This document shows positions 40,901-50,299 of a stretch of DNA of 64,000 nt, piece by piece. The translations under genes and the position numbers were made by a program. Position 1 is the first letter of the stretch, and the number at the start of each line of letters is the position of its first letter. The stretch is from assembly GCF_040436345.1 (NCBI RefSeq), contig NC_133235.1, positions 20,732,660 through 20,796,659 on the forward strand, given 5' to 3'. The notes under the pieces were generated by a model. It was not told where the DNA came from, ran no database searches, and was given only the letters and a program-made list of their open reading frames with translations. This DNA comes from Pagrus major. Taxonomy: Eukaryota > Chordata > Actinopteri > Spariformes > Sparidae.

Positions 40901-43803
40901 GGCTGCTATTCTTAGAGCAACTATCTCGACTGCAGGTCAAACTTGAATCAAAGTCAGTTTATGGAGCATATTATCTTTCACCCCAAATGAGGAATGTGAA
41001 GCAGTGAGCCTCCGCCTGCAGCTGCAGCGTGAGAAATGAAATGAGGGACGCATTAATTCACATTATATGAAGTAATGTGCGTGCGAGAGTCATTAGTCGA
41101 GCAAAATGAGGGCAGTAGTGCCGTAACTGTACATGGCTGGTTCAGACAGTGTCTCACGTGGCTGAGCATTGACCCGTTGTAGCGCTTGCATTGTAGCTAA
41201 TTAGCCTTATCACTGATCCTGGTTTATGTTTCTCTATTATTCTCCCCCCTCCATTATTATCTACAACATGATCGGAGCAGATCTGCAACAAGGACATCTG
41301 TTTCTCATCCAGGGGTGTAGAACGGAGGGGAAGAGTTCAACATGGAGGGTGTTAAAGAAACTGAACTAAAAGTTAGTTTTTTCTTTTTCAATTCTGATAT
41401 TTTACATTATTGGCTTTAGAAGTAAAATGTTACCATTGGTGGACTCCTTTGGAAGATTATTTCTCATATTTTAAATAATAATAGCCCCACACCCCCCTAA
41501 GAAATGTGCACATGGTTTAATCCATACCTGCAGTAGTTTGTCCCCAAACCATTAAATTATTATTTAAAACTGGATTTGGCTGCGCTGCTCAGACTTGCTT
41601 CCAAGTTTACCCAGCATTTCCCCCATAGACCGCGATTATAAAAGAGACATCTGTAAGACAGTAAAACATTGTGCTGCAAGCAAGGACAATGATGACTCTT
41701 TTATGACTTCTGTGAAACTTTTCTCAAGCCGAGAAGAGAAGGAAGGGTCATCACGTCACCGAATCTCACGTTGGGGCCAGATGTGGTGTCAGCTGTATTG
41801 AGGTCAACGGGAGATGTATGGAGAAAACACACTTCAACCCAACATATCTACGTCGTATGACTTCTGATGAAGAAATGCCTCCAGAAAATGAAGGCACACA
41901 CTTCAGAGAGTAGGTTGGCGACTGATTTCTTTGCTCATGATCTAAGTGCAGTCTTGTCAGTGGAAATCAGTCGGACCTGCCTCGTTTGATCAAAATATTA
42001 TCAGCCCTGTCCCTCAATTGGGAGATATCCTGTGGTTAACCTCCTCTCTGAAGTGAGTTCTTTCATTTTCTGAAGGCATTTCTTCATCAGAAGTCATACG
42101 ACGTAGACATGTTAGGTTTGAGTGCATTTCTAAATGCATCTCCCATTGACTTCGATACAGCTGACACCACAGTCTTCCCCCAGAGCGAGATTTGGTGATG
42201 TAATGACTCTTCCTTCATTTTTAGGTTCCTTGTCCATAACCAGGAAGTAAACCTGGAAGCTGGAAACCTTTTTTGGTTTATGCGCCAGGTGAGCAGCTCT
42301 CATTGGACTATATATGCGGCATTTTTTGATCAATCCATACGTATGTCCCAAAAGTGGTAATCGGGCTGATGTTAAAGACTTTGCAGCAGTCATTTACCGT
42401 TAAAACAATTCAATTAAAATCAGTCTATCAGGAGAAAAAAGGAAAGCCATATTGACAAAGAAACCATCAGAGGGAAAGCAACTTGCTGGCAGTGGTATCT
42501 ATCATGGTTTGCCAGTATTTAAACAGTTTGCTTGCTGATAAATGAAGCAGAGCTGGACTTAGTTTGAGAAACAGCCACATAAGTGAGTCAACTGCAGGTC
42601 CATCATCGCCATCTTCTCATGTGATTGAGGATGTGAGACATGTGGCTACTAAAAGCTATTTACTGCAGTTTACACTGAGCAACATTAACACAAGAAGTCA
42701 GTTTTAATAATGTTTATACTTGTTGATTCAGTTATTTGCACAATGGATCTATTTATCCTAATCCTACCCACTGGGATACCTGCAGACTCCAGAGAAATAC
42801 TTTTTGTCATATCTCACAGTTGCTTTATTCTATCGTTTCAATTTTTTCATGTATGTTTTGGGGCCCTGGGGGATCCTATTCAAAGGCACCCAATTCTGCC
42901 AAAGCAGATTTAATAGATGCAACTATTTATCGAGTTTATCTTTGCCAAGGCTCCCGATTGAAGGTTTGAAACACTATCAGGGGGTTTCAGGGCACTGAGT
43001 CATTTTGAAGAGACAGACACAGTTTAAATAACATTTCACTGATTTTATATTGCTGTGTGTTTCCCACACATAGAGGTATATGAATGTAAGTATAAACACG
43101 AGTATATTTGGTGACTCATTTTAGCATTTTATGCTTTTATTTCTTTTTAATCCGTCTGAGGGAATGAAGCCATGCACTCTAAATGAACCTGTTTGGTCGA
43201 CCATATAAATATAAAACACAAGTTAGGGCTAATTTTAAGGCTATATCAAAACATTTTTTTTGCAGTGATGACTACTGGTACTTTATATAGTCTCATATCA
43301 CCATAACATTTTAATATTGATCTGTTGCCCGGCCCTAATACAAATAATGTTCAATTTAAATTACTGAAAACTTCATCATATCAGAATGACAGGATGATAA
43401 ATAAGCCTATATGTATATATTCTTATTTTACATAATGTGCAGATTATTAGAATAGAATAATATTAATCTGTTTTGATTTCGATTACATAAATTACATGTT
43501 TAGAGGGAAATAGGTTGACATTTTGCTGTGATTGTAGTTTCATACAGTAGTTTATTCCAGTCGGTGGTCCTTGTGCGTCCACATGATGGAAGGACGAGGG
43601 TTAAAGGGGAAAGGGGAGGCTGCATTCCTACAGATTGATGTGCTATAGCACTGTCCAAGCCACATGCTTCCAGACGCTTGTAAATGTCAGAGCTGTTTCT
43701 ATAATCACAGTCATTTCACTGTCAAAATGTTACATTGATTGAATCCTACCAACCTCTTCATTTGAAGTCTTGAAATCCATGTGCTACAATGCAGTGAGGG
43801 ATA
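18938..43803 (-). CDS. sntg1: sntg1: gamma-1-syntrophin
   Basis: Seventeen coding exons on the - strand, in order: 43754-43780, 40072-40206, 37733-37789, 37474-37531, 37342-37385, 36883-36924, 36454-36556, 35812-35894, 35409-35539, 32654-32783, 28262-28300, 26759-26875, 25238-25309, 24473-24625, 24194-24286, 19206-19316 and 18938-19120. They total 1,578 bases, or 525 residues (human 517), with phase kept at every junction. The product is a cytoplasmic adaptor of the dystrophin complex, neuronal in mammals. A PDZ domain lies at about residues 55-138 with the ligand loop GFGLSIKGG. A pleckstrin-homology-like region (about 283-400) and the C-terminal syntrophin-unique region follow. It ends LKYAT. 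Gamma-1 rather than gamma-2 is chosen from residue-level agreement with human SNTG1 and from neighbouring snai2 and pcmtd1. An in-frame TAG two codons upstream supports the start. Confidence 0.96.
19206..19316 (-). CDS. sntg1: sntg1 exon 16 (coding)
   Basis: The acceptor GTGTTTCAG and donor GCAAAG|GTAATT bound 37 codons, [19 protein letters not shown] and on to SIEAK (residues 429-465), in the syntrophin-unique region. Confidence 0.96.
21040..21107 (+). repeat. Right-end fragment of the GTCCAGTGTGTA repeat
   Basis: It has GTTGGTTGCAAACTGCAAC, then CACTAGATGCCATCAAATTC and CTGGACCTTT, the end of the family present in full at 2815-3080. Confidence 0.6.
21157..21190 (+). repeat. Likely source copy of a 34-bp direct repeat
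   Basis: The 34 bases starting TATTTAGCTCTTTAATTC and ending CTCACTGAAAG are identical to 21961-21994, inside the TA microsatellite 804 bp downstream. Flanks differ. The surroundings here are non-repetitive. Confidence 0.95.
21929..22187 (+). repeat. Compound microsatellite (TA)n - unique 34-mer - (TA)n - (TG)n
   Basis: TA repeats run 21929-21960. A 34-bp block identical to 21157-21190 follows (21961-21994). Interrupted TA repeats run 21997-22139 and TG repeats about 22140-22187. Open frames through it are artefacts of alternating dinucleotides. Confidence 0.95.
22320..22985 (+). mobile_element. 3' end of a non-LTR retrotransposon (L2/CR1-like LINE), truncated
   Basis: It contains decayed C-terminal LINE sequence: GAGTGGTAAAGACTGCTGAGA, CCTCTGGCAGGAGGTACAGA and GCCATAAGACTCATGATAA. 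It ends with GCATATGACAATAAACACTT, the usual tail of fish L2-type elements. The 5' part and any reverse transcriptase ORF are missing. Boundaries are approximate. Confidence 0.65.
24194..24286 (-). CDS. sntg1: sntg1 exon 15 (coding)
   Basis: The acceptor TTCTGTAG and donor TCAAAG|GTGAGT bound 31 codons, [20 protein letters not shown] and on to CFDAASK (residues 398-428). Confidence 0.96.
24473..24625 (-). CDS. sntg1: sntg1 exon 14 (coding)
   Basis: The acceptor TTATCTTAG ends at 24626. The exon codes 51 residues, [20 protein letters not shown] and on to TFLEVERIQ (347-397), the end of the PH-like region. The donor ATACAG|GTCTGC is weak: after GT it lacks the usual purine-A-G. The protein alignment still places the junction here. 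Confidence 0.94.
24626..25237 (-). other. sntg1 intron 13
   Basis: Plain GT/AG intron of 612 bases (donor AAAG|GTAAGG). I see nothing else in it. Confidence 0.8.
25238..25309 (-). CDS. sntg1: sntg1 exon 13 (coding)
   Basis: The acceptor TTTTTCAG and donor AAAG|GTAAGG bound 24 codons, [20 protein letters not shown] and on to KILK (323-346), in the PH-like region. Confidence 0.96.
25310..26758 (-). other. sntg1 intron 12
   Basis: GT/AG intron of about 1.45 kb with no recognisable exon or clear repeat; open frames are short. Confidence 0.7.
26759..26875 (-). CDS. sntg1: sntg1 exon 12 (coding)
   Basis: The acceptor TTTGATAG and donor CCTCCT|GTAAGT bound 39 codons, [20 protein letters not shown] and on to FKFSAPP (284-322), the start of the C-terminal PH-like region. 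Confidence 0.96.
26876..28261 (-). other. sntg1 intron 11
   Basis: GT/AG intron of about 1.4 kb; nothing recognised inside. Confidence 0.7.
28262..28300 (-). CDS. sntg1: sntg1 exon 11 (coding, 39 bases)
   Basis: The acceptor TTCAACAG and donor CAGCAG|GTAAGA bound 13 codons, [13 protein letters not shown] (271-283), found by matching human [13 protein letters not shown]. Confidence 0.95.
29220..29771 (+). mobile_element. TTAA-type non-autonomous DNA element, intact ends
   Basis: TTAA flanks both sides (29216-29219 and 29772-29775). The ends are imperfect inverted repeats: AGGATAAGTTCACACAAAAA on the left and TTTTTGGCTGAACTGTTCCT on the right. The length is 552 bp and there is no transposase ORF. 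A TTAA target fits piggyBac or Kolobok; I cannot choose between them. Related copies are at 4776-5330 and 15169-16150. Confidence 0.7.
31000..31470 (+). repeat. Mosaic of common teleost repeat fragments
   Basis: It contains CTACTGTTGGATGGATTGTC (near 31024), GAAGCCAGAAGTGACCATAT (near 31127) and a GGGTCATTTTCTCATAAGCT block with CATACAATCAAAG (near 31390). The last parts resemble 48495-48765. I know these blocks as dispersed fish repeats; exact boundaries are uncertain. Confidence 0.45.
31858..31913 (+). repeat. (CA)n microsatellite, about 28 copies
   Basis: Uninterrupted CA dinucleotides in sntg1 intron 10. Confidence 0.97.
32654..32783 (-). CDS. sntg1: sntg1 exon 10 (coding)
   Basis: The acceptor ATTCTTCCAG ends at 32784 and the donor is CACAAT|GTGAGT. 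It codes [20 protein letters not shown] and on to NISNLTKHN; the first base completes Arg227 from exon 9. Confidence 0.96.
32784..35408 (-). other. sntg1 intron 9
   Basis: GT/AG intron of about 2.6 kb. The stretch 33180-33500 looks like a dispersed repeat with A-rich direct-repeat-like words (ACAAAGATCGAG, GGGAACTCAGAC, CATCATGACAAGG), perhaps of LTR-element origin. The rest shows nothing recognisable. Confidence 0.6.
33180..33500. repeat. Possible dispersed repeat, A-rich
   Basis: Its A-rich composition and words such as GGAACAAAGATCGAGTTTTA and GACAGGAAGTAACACA recall repetitive leader sequence I associate with fish retroelements. No ORF is recognised on either strand; boundaries and class are guesses. 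Confidence 0.3.
35409..35539 (-). CDS. sntg1: sntg1 exon 9 (coding)
   Basis: The acceptor CTTCTGCAG and donor CTGCAG|GTGAGC bound [20 protein letters not shown] and on to GSDAC plus two bases (184-227). The same frame stays open upstream to 35665, but alignment with the preceding NNT of exon 8 fixes the acceptor at 35540. Confidence 0.95.
35812..35894 (-). CDS. sntg1: sntg1 exon 8 (coding)
   Basis: The acceptor TGCTCTCAG and donor AACACG|GTAGTT bound [20 protein letters not shown] and on to HPNNT (156-183), a Ser-rich linker. It completes a split Cys codon from exon 7. Confidence 0.95.
35895..36453 (-). other. sntg1 intron 7
   Basis: GT/AG intron of 559 bases; I see no feature in it. Confidence 0.8.
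36454..36556 (-). CDS. sntg1: sntg1 exon 7 (coding)
   Basis: The acceptor ATCTTGCAG and donor TGCACGT|GTAAGA bound [20 protein letters not shown] and on to LCEDCT (122-155) plus one base. It holds the last PDZ strand ([10 protein letters not shown]). The two GT choices at the donor were settled by the phase of exon 8. Confidence 0.95.
36557..36882 (-). other. sntg1 intron 6
   Basis: GT/AG intron of 326 bases; nothing recognised. Confidence 0.8.
36883..36924 (-). CDS. sntg1: sntg1 exon 6 (coding, 42 bases)
   Basis: The acceptor CTTTCTAG and donor GAAGTG|GTAAGC bound [14 protein letters not shown] (108-121), in the PDZ domain with the helix-B histidine region. Confidence 0.95.
36925..37341 (-). 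other. sntg1 intron 5
   Basis: GT/AG intron of 417 bases; nothing recognised. Confidence 0.8.
37342..37385 (-). CDS. sntg1: sntg1 exon 5 (coding, 44 bases)
   Basis: The acceptor ATTTCCAG and donor CTTCAG|GTAGAA bound [15 protein letters not shown] (93-107), the GLLFIGD segment of the PDZ core. Confidence 0.96.
37474..37531 (-). CDS. sntg1: sntg1 exon 4 (coding, 58 bases)
   Basis: The acceptor TCCCCTCAG and donor AAAAAG|GTATAT bound [19 protein letters not shown] (74-92) plus one base, in the PDZ domain. Confidence 0.95.
37733..37789 (-). CDS. sntg1: sntg1 exon 3 (coding, 57 bases)
   Basis: The acceptor CTCTTCCAG and donor ATCAAG|GTAATT bound [19 protein letters not shown] (55-73), which includes the GFGL carboxylate-binding loop of the PDZ domain. 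Confidence 0.96.
37790..40071 (-). other. sntg1 intron 2
   Basis: GT/AG intron of about 2.3 kb containing a foldback repeat at about 38080-38610. Nothing else recognised. Confidence 0.75.
38080..38610. repeat. Foldback teleost repeat (GCTAAGCTAAGC family)
   Basis: The left arm (about 38133-38210) reads GAAGCTGGAGCCAGGAGG then TTAGCTTAGCTTAGCAT. The right arm (about 38484-38562) reads ATGCTAAGCTAAGCTAAG then CTCCCGGCTCCAGCTC, its reverse complement with a few differences. Same family as 6195-6618. Confidence 0.7.
40072..40206 (-). CDS. sntg1: sntg1 exon 2 (coding)
   Basis: The acceptor CTGTTCGCAG ends at 40207 and the donor is TCAAGT|GTAAGT. It codes 45 residues, [20 protein letters not shown] and on to GEPFYSS (10-54), the first half of the N-terminal PH-like region that precedes the PDZ domain. 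Confidence 0.96.
40207..43753 (-). other. sntg1 intron 1
   Basis: GT/AG intron of about 3.5 kb. It holds a large inverted repeat (41738-42215). Near 43205-43345 there is a fragment ending TTGCCCGGCCCTAATA that may be repeat-derived. No coding exon is seen. Confidence 0.7.
41738..42215. repeat. Large inverted repeat, arms about 175 bp
   Basis: The left arm (about 41738-41915) and the reverse complement of the right arm (about 42040-42215) share long blocks: GGTGTCAGCTGTAT, TACGTCGTATGACTTCTGAT, GAAGAAATGCC and CAGAAAATGAA. By eye identity is about 80 percent. The spacer is about 125 bp. The transcript could form a long duplex. Confidence 0.8.
43754..43803 (-). CDS. sntg1: sntg1 first coding exon (coding 43754-43780)
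   Basis: It codes MDFKTSNEE, matching human MDFRTACEE, with donor GAAGAG|GTTGGT. The best acceptor is CTCTGTTGCAG ending at 43804, giving a 23-base 5' UTR part with an in-frame TAG two codons before the ATG. Further 5' UTR must come from upstream exons. Confidence 0.9.
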
Positions 43804-44459
43804 CTGCAACAGAGGGAAACAAGATTGAGTTAGACTGAGGAGGCAAGCGCCGACTAAGGTGACCGCAGAACCGTGCAGCTGATTCCAACTAGCATTGTTA
43901 GCAGGATACCTTTTTCTATTATAGCTTTGCTATTCTTGCACAATGGAGGGAAATAGCTCTTTCATTGTAATGTGCCTCTTCTAAACTCATCTCACACTCC
44001 CAGTGAGCAATCTCGGGAGAAAACCGGAGACTATTAAGTGTTAATGAATAATTCATTAGCAAAGGTGAGAACCCAGGTATCCTAATAAATGTTTCAATAT
44101 CCAATTCAGTGCTCCCAGAAATGAACCGTGTTACCATATCTGATGCCCTGACAGAGAGAGAGAATAAAGCTGAGCCACAGTAAGGAGGAAATGCCACAAT
44201 AAAAGCACCAAAACCTCAGTGGTATTGTGGTTTAAAGAGAAAAAGGAGCGACACCACAAAACACATACTGGGAACTCATGTGAGTCGCTCTTTTCAGACA
44301 AACACACAAGTCGTCTGGAGGATTTTTTTTTTTTGCCAGAGCCTCGTTTGCATAAACCAGTTCTAATCAGACAGCCACTTGACTCGACAAAAAGAGTGCA
44401 GATCAAAAATGGCTCACACTTGAGCTATAGAACCTGCACCGCACAGGGAGTCGACATAC

Positions 44460-44571
44460 CTCAGTAGAAAGGCCCCCAGCTCTTTGGACGGTGAGATCTA
44501 GCCATCGAGCAGCGAGTTGATCCCTGATCTGAGCCGTAGCAGAGGGCCTTCCCGAATCATGGCTGTCAAAC
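44460..44571 (-). other. sntg1: Candidate non-coding 5' exon of sntg1
   Basis: On the - strand an acceptor-like CTCCCCACCGCCCAG ends at 44572 and a strong donor CTGAG|GTATGT follows 44460, bounding 112 bases without a conserved ORF. The position 0.7 kb upstream of the coding start fits a 5' UTR exon. There is no transcript evidence. Confidence 0.25.
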
Positions 44572-46239
44572 CTGGGCGGTGGGGAGAGCAGAGCTGTCAC
44601 CTCTCCTGGCTGGATGGAGGATAATTCCCAGTGGAGCTGATGCTGAAGAGCAGAATGAGGCTAACGTTCAGTGAGGGATCGGTGGCTGTGCTGCAATAAC
44701 AGAGGGAGGATGGGGTGATCATTCTCATACTAAGAAAGACTTGCAGGTGAGGAGCTGCTGTTCGACAACAAACAACAAAGCTACATTTAAATATTCAGAT
44801 TCAAAAAGCAGCGGAATATTGTTCATTCTTCTTCTGACTACGACTGAAGGGATTCAATCTACAGATACGTGTGATGTCAATATATCTACTGCACGTATGT
44901 GGGATGATCAGAAGCGATTCACAGATTCAAACTCGAGACTATGACTCCTTCAGCCGATGATGAAGGAGCCTCTCAAACACCTCGCTCATAAAAACCTGTG
45001 GATTCATGTGCACGAATGCCAAAACGCAATTAACTCATATTCTTCCATTTTCTTGGATCTTTTGTACGCCAAGCACAAATGACTCTTTCAAAGTGTTTAT
45101 TAAGTTCCAGTGGCACTCTTGAGAAATCCTCCTCGTTAGTATGCATTGTTGGCTCGATGCCACCTTTTTTCGTTGAGCCGCAGTGTTGCCTCTATAATCA
45201 TTGTTCTAAAAAAAACAGTATATATGCATTTCAAGCTACATTTCACGCATAAATCAGCAGGTCCTGATTATACAGTGGGAGTAGCCTTAATGAAACTTGG
45301 AAATCTGTTTGTTAAAGCACTGAAAGGGAGGAGAGTGGGTCATTATTACTATGTTAGTCAATGCAGAGACTCAAGAAATCTTTACGATGATCAGATCATC
45401 CGACTCCGAAAGAAAAGAAAAACATAATCCATTTCAAAAAGGTACATGTCTCGAGCCAATTTAACTCTTAAATCTTTGTTTTTTAGCTCAGTTATCTTTC
45501 TAATTACGTCTGCTGTTTTTGTGCATTATAAGGTCTATTGTAGTGCCAATAAAGTTAAATGAGAACCAGCTTTGTATCAGTAGACTGTTGGGAGCATTTG
45601 CAAATTACAAACTCCATTTTGCCTGTATTACCAAATTGTTTGTTACAAGCTGGCCGCCTAACTGTTTCCTGTTTCAGATCAGACTCAGTAAAAACAAAGT
45701 GCCGCCAAATCGCGGTACATCACCCATCAGCAGGGGTGTTAATTGGTCCAATGTGGCGCAGAGCATTGTGGTTGTTGCAGGTTTTCTACCTTTTGAGCAA
45801 AAGTAATACCACAGCCCTTTTTTCTGTTTCCCCATGTCATGTAGCACAAATGTCAAAACTATTTATGTCTTTCTTCGGCATAGACACCCCAGTTTTATGC
45901 AAGGGTCATCTTTCTAGCAATGAAGTACTTCGAAACCTTCAGATAAAATTTTCAGACAGAAAATACCTATTCCTAACCTTGAACAAAGTGCTTTGGTTGC
46001 CTTAACCTAACAAAGGACTGAATACAAAGCCACCATCAACCCGAACCACTTCCCTGTAACTCCAGCTCCAACTCCAGTTCACAAATGTACTTTTTCATTC
46101 AGTCAAAGAAAGTCACAGGAGAAAATGTTGGCAGTTAACATCTCTGCAAACATTGATACATTGTGTGCGTGTATCATTCGTACCATACTGACATTTCTAC
46201 AATATGTGTCATATCACATTCACCTTTCATGTCAGAAGC

Positions 46240-46500
46240 GGAGGGGATCATGGTGGAGTTACAGGCGAGGAGGCTGCCAAGCCAGTGACCACTGTTCAAG
46301 ACTACGTCTAAATATTTGTAAGGGTGACGTGATATTTTTAAGGAGACGTCGGGACAATTTCTAGCTGTGTTTATGGCAACAAAAACGGATTTTTGTGGTG
46401 ACCAAAACCTGTATTTTAAGCCAAAACATGATGTTTTCCTAACCACGAACCAAGTGGCTTTTGTGCCTAAACTTAACCTTAAACTTAAGATCATGAGTAA
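46240..46500 (+). repeat. Dispersed teleost repeat (GACAATTTCTAGC ... CCTAAACTTAACC)
   Basis: It contains GGAGACGTCGGGACAATTTC, TTTATGGCAACAAAAACGG, AAGCCAAAACATGATGTTTT and GAACCAAGTGGCTTTTGTGC, blocks of a common fish repeat. A short related fragment (AAAGTGCTTTGGTTGCC) is near 45985. Confidence 0.5.
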
Positions 46501-48217
46501 GCTGTTGTTGCCACAACATAAAATAGGAAATAGAACCTAAAGAAATGTAAAATTTCAGCTTTTGTAGAAATGTACATTGCCAACACTTATTCTGGTGATT
46601 GTGTTGAGAAGTGTTGTTCAAGCATTAAAGGCTGAGAGTTGTGCTGAGAGTTACAAAAACATTTTAAATATCATGTACAGGAATCCAACAGATTATGTTT
46701 TGTATGTATATAAAGAATACTTTAGAAACCTCACTTATATCGATATGCATTCTGACCATGTGATTTTTATCTATATTGTTGTGTAACTGCAAATATATGT
46801 GTTCCACAGATTCATCATTAAGTTGTGACTTTATGTTTGACATTACAAATTCAATTCGACACACAGTATCACAGTTTTTCTCTTCAGCCTTCCTCCACCT
46901 AACAACCTACACATGTAGCTGTCTGCCTCAGAGATGAGTCGGCTCTGCAGTGGCTGTTAGAGAAATCCTGACATATTTTGTGGACCTGCTTTAAAAATGA
47001 ATGCCTTCACGTGGTCAGCTGGAAAATGTGTCTGCGGCTCAGAGACGAGCACTTTGTCTTCGCGGGTGCCCTCCTGTACATCCCATCAGACGCCAGCACT
47101 TCCCTTTTTTTTCTGTTGAGAATCCAAAGATTAAATAGGCCGAACCTTTTGTGCCTTTTAAGTCGAGTCAGCGCAACTCCTTTTACAACCACGCCATCAG
47201 ATATTTTCAGTCAATTTGCCAAGCGATGTTTTTCAAATAATGCTCTTGTCTTTGACACAATGGCAGGAAACACAGGGAGAGAGGAGGCGAGTTAGATTGC
47301 CTGGAAGATGTGGAGATTGTAACGTGACATCTCCATCTCTTAGACCTGAGGACAGCTGTGGCCCATACAGGATGATGAATGGCCGTTTGTTGCGTGCAGG
47401 TGGAGCAGCTGTCTGTGGAGTGCTCCAGCAAATGTAGTTTTACTGCACGTAAATTGAGATGGGTTTCACTTACTGTATGTTCACTTGTTCTGCGACCTGG
47501 AACATATGGTGCCTGGGAGTGCAGCTTTTTAATTTGGCGAGCGATGATAGCGGATATTATGTTACTCAAATATGATGGCATCCCAAAAGAGTCCTGCTCA
47601 AACATCAAGAGCATTATACTGACAGAAATTCAAAGGATCTGCCCAGTTCGTGTTAGAAAACATAATTAATTCTTTGTTGCAAGCTGCCAGCAATATGCAC
47701 CTTCTTCTTTCTGGCTCTTTAAACACAATCTTTCCATAGAGAATGAAAAATACTCATTACGATTACCTTTTTACATTGTGTTTTATCTTTGTCTTGAGAG
47801 GAAAATACTCCTCAAACATTTAGGATATTTCTTGATCAGTTATTGACATTTTTTTACCTCAGAAAAATGGACATTTCTCAGTTGTGAGGGCTTAAAGATT
47901 TATCTAAATCGAGCAGGGGTGCTGACTTGTTGGCCAGATTTTGTTCTAGGATACAAAATCTAATTGGTGTGTGCTCGACTATTTTGCTTGTTAGGGACAT
48001 GCAGTCAGCGTACTGTATGTAAGCTCCTTTTTGTCTCAATCTTAAGAGCTGTAGCTACCTTGTTTTTGCTTGTGTGTTTTTTATGTCTGTTTTAGGTGGG
48101 TGTATAATTGGTATACTATGGAGTGAAATGGAAGTTTTAACTGAAGTGCGGGTGTTTTGGGTATTAAATATGTCCTCACAGTGAAAGAAAGAAAATCTTC
48201 GTGTTTAACTATTCCTC

Positions 48218-48480
48218 ACTTAGAGCTGCAGCCAACAATTACTTGTTTAATCTGATGCAGTTGATTTTCCCCATTTATCAGTTGAGGGTTTGGTTGATAA
48301 AATGCAGAATGTTGATCACATTTTCCCAGAGGCAAGGTGACATGTACAGGTTGCTTGTTTTGTGTGACCAATACATTAATTCAAAGATATTCAAATTAAT
48401 ATCATAGAAGACGCAGAAAAACAACAAATATTTACCCTTAAGAAGCCGGAGTCAGTGAATTTCTGGCATTTTTGCTTAGG
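48218..48480 (+). repeat. ATTAATCGATTA-family copy
   Basis: It begins AGAGCTGCAGCCAACAATTA and contains TTGATAAAATGCAGAATG, CAAAGATATTCAAATTAAT and TTAAGAAGCCGGAGTCAGTG. Same order of blocks as 51175-51420. Confidence 0.55.
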
Positions 48481-48494
48481 ACAGTTATAGGACA

Positions 48495-48765
48495 TCTCCA
48501 ACTGTGGACTGCACTTTTGAAGCTAAGCATTACAGCAGTCCACATCTTGCTTTTTTGGAGCCAGAAGTGCACATTTGGGCGAGTTGGTAAGAAAGCATAC
48601 CCTACTTTATTGTCTATTTTGCTCTAAATGGGATGATAATTTACTAAATGACTTGAAACTAGCAAATGGGACCATAAACCCAGTACAAAACTGTCATTTT
48701 TTTATAAGATTACATACAATTGGACTTCTTTTTTAACCAGGGGAGTCACCCCTTTCTGGCTGACA
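48495..48765 (+). repeat. Dispersed teleost repeat fragment
   Basis: It contains TTGGAGCCAGAAGTGCACAT, GGGACCATAAACCCAGTAC and TACATACAATTGGACTTCTT, then GGGAGTCACCCC. It resembles 31110-31470 in sntg1 intron 10. Confidence 0.5.
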
Positions 48766-50299
48766 CATCCTCATACCTAAACGACTGAATAAGTTGATTG
48801 CCAGTGTCTCCCAAAGCGACATACATCACCGTTTCCAGAACAACCAGCAGGTGTGCCATACACGTACACACGCAGTCCAGTTAGGTTAAGGCAGATAAAC
48901 TACTTGGTTAGGGTTAAGAAGCCACTAGAGGTCGCCTGTTCATATGAAGCATAAATACCAGCTGCTTTCAGTTGAACTGTCTATCAATTCATCTGCCAAC
49001 AATTTTCTCACTGAACTGCTTGGTCTATAAAATATTTAAAAATAAAAAGGTCCAACAACAGCTTCAAAAGCCCAAGGCTCCATCTTCAAATATCATGTTT
49101 CGTGCTGACCTACAGTCCAAAACCAGAAAAATATTAAATTTCAGTGATGTAAAACTGAGATAAGCAGCAAATCCTCACATTTGAGAAGCGAGAACCACTA
49201 AATGTTTCAGCTCTATATGGTTTTCATCAAAAGACTAGTGTTTATACCAGAGTGGTGTTCAGGTTCCTCTTCGCCCCACAATTCATGATACGTTAATAAA
49301 CTCTAAAAAGTTCTGTATTTGCAGAGCACATCTTGCACCCAGCAGTGCTTTGTGTGCCGCTAGAGGTGCCACTTCTCCTCCTATTCTTTCAGATTACGTT
49401 CCAGACATATCATTCAGGCAAGATAGAAAAAGTATCTCATCATGTTTTCAGTTCTTTTCGGAGCATTTGTCAAAAACGAAGCCTTTCATCACCTCGTAAG
49501 TCAATACCTGAGCTCCGGCGACGCGCTCCACGCCAGATGCTCATGAATGATAGGCAGAGGAGTAAATTAGTGATGGACACATTTATGGACTGAGCTCTTG
49601 ACCTTCCTGACTGTGATGTATGTTTTCTGGCAACAGGGAGCCACCAGATATCAGGTGGGTGCCAACTTAAATCAGCGAGAATCATTTCAGAAACTGGTTG
49701 CCTGTTATACGGCTGGATATCAGGGAGCAGAAATAGACATACGCAGGATAATAAAGAACAGCGAGAGGAAACTGATCCTGCAGCATGTTTGCTTCTGACA
49801 GGTTCCTAATGGGATTGTAATCTTTATTCCTTCTTTAACATGTGATATTATGGTGCAACGCCTTCGGATAAATGGATTGGCCAAGTCAAGCATGTTATCT
49901 TACATGAGGGTCCTAATTAGGCTCAGCACAGAGCCTTTACACAAGACTGAATAGAGTAATTCACTTTCCTAATTAAACTATATACGAATAAATGTATGTG
50001 CATACAGTCACGTCTGTAATTCAGTCCAATGATGCCTTGCAGGGGAAGACTTGGGGGCCTGGAAATGGCCCCATGCTGTGTGAAGTACATGAAAGGATTA
50101 AAAAGCTCAGCGTACTGCTGAAGGCCAGGCAACATTGAAATGAAGCTGCACAGTCGAGGGACACATCTGCTCCCTTACTAAATATAAAGTCGGGAAACAT
50201 ACAGTATTAGCTACCTCTCGATTGCTCGGGTAAATTATTTATGAATTCAAACCGTCTGACATGAGACAAATTACTCTTAGGGATATAAATAACGTGCTG

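Noticed and set aside
45559..46005. 148-codon open frame, + strand
   Set aside because: Low-complexity match to nothing known; ends in repeat-derived sequence; no splice or promoter context.
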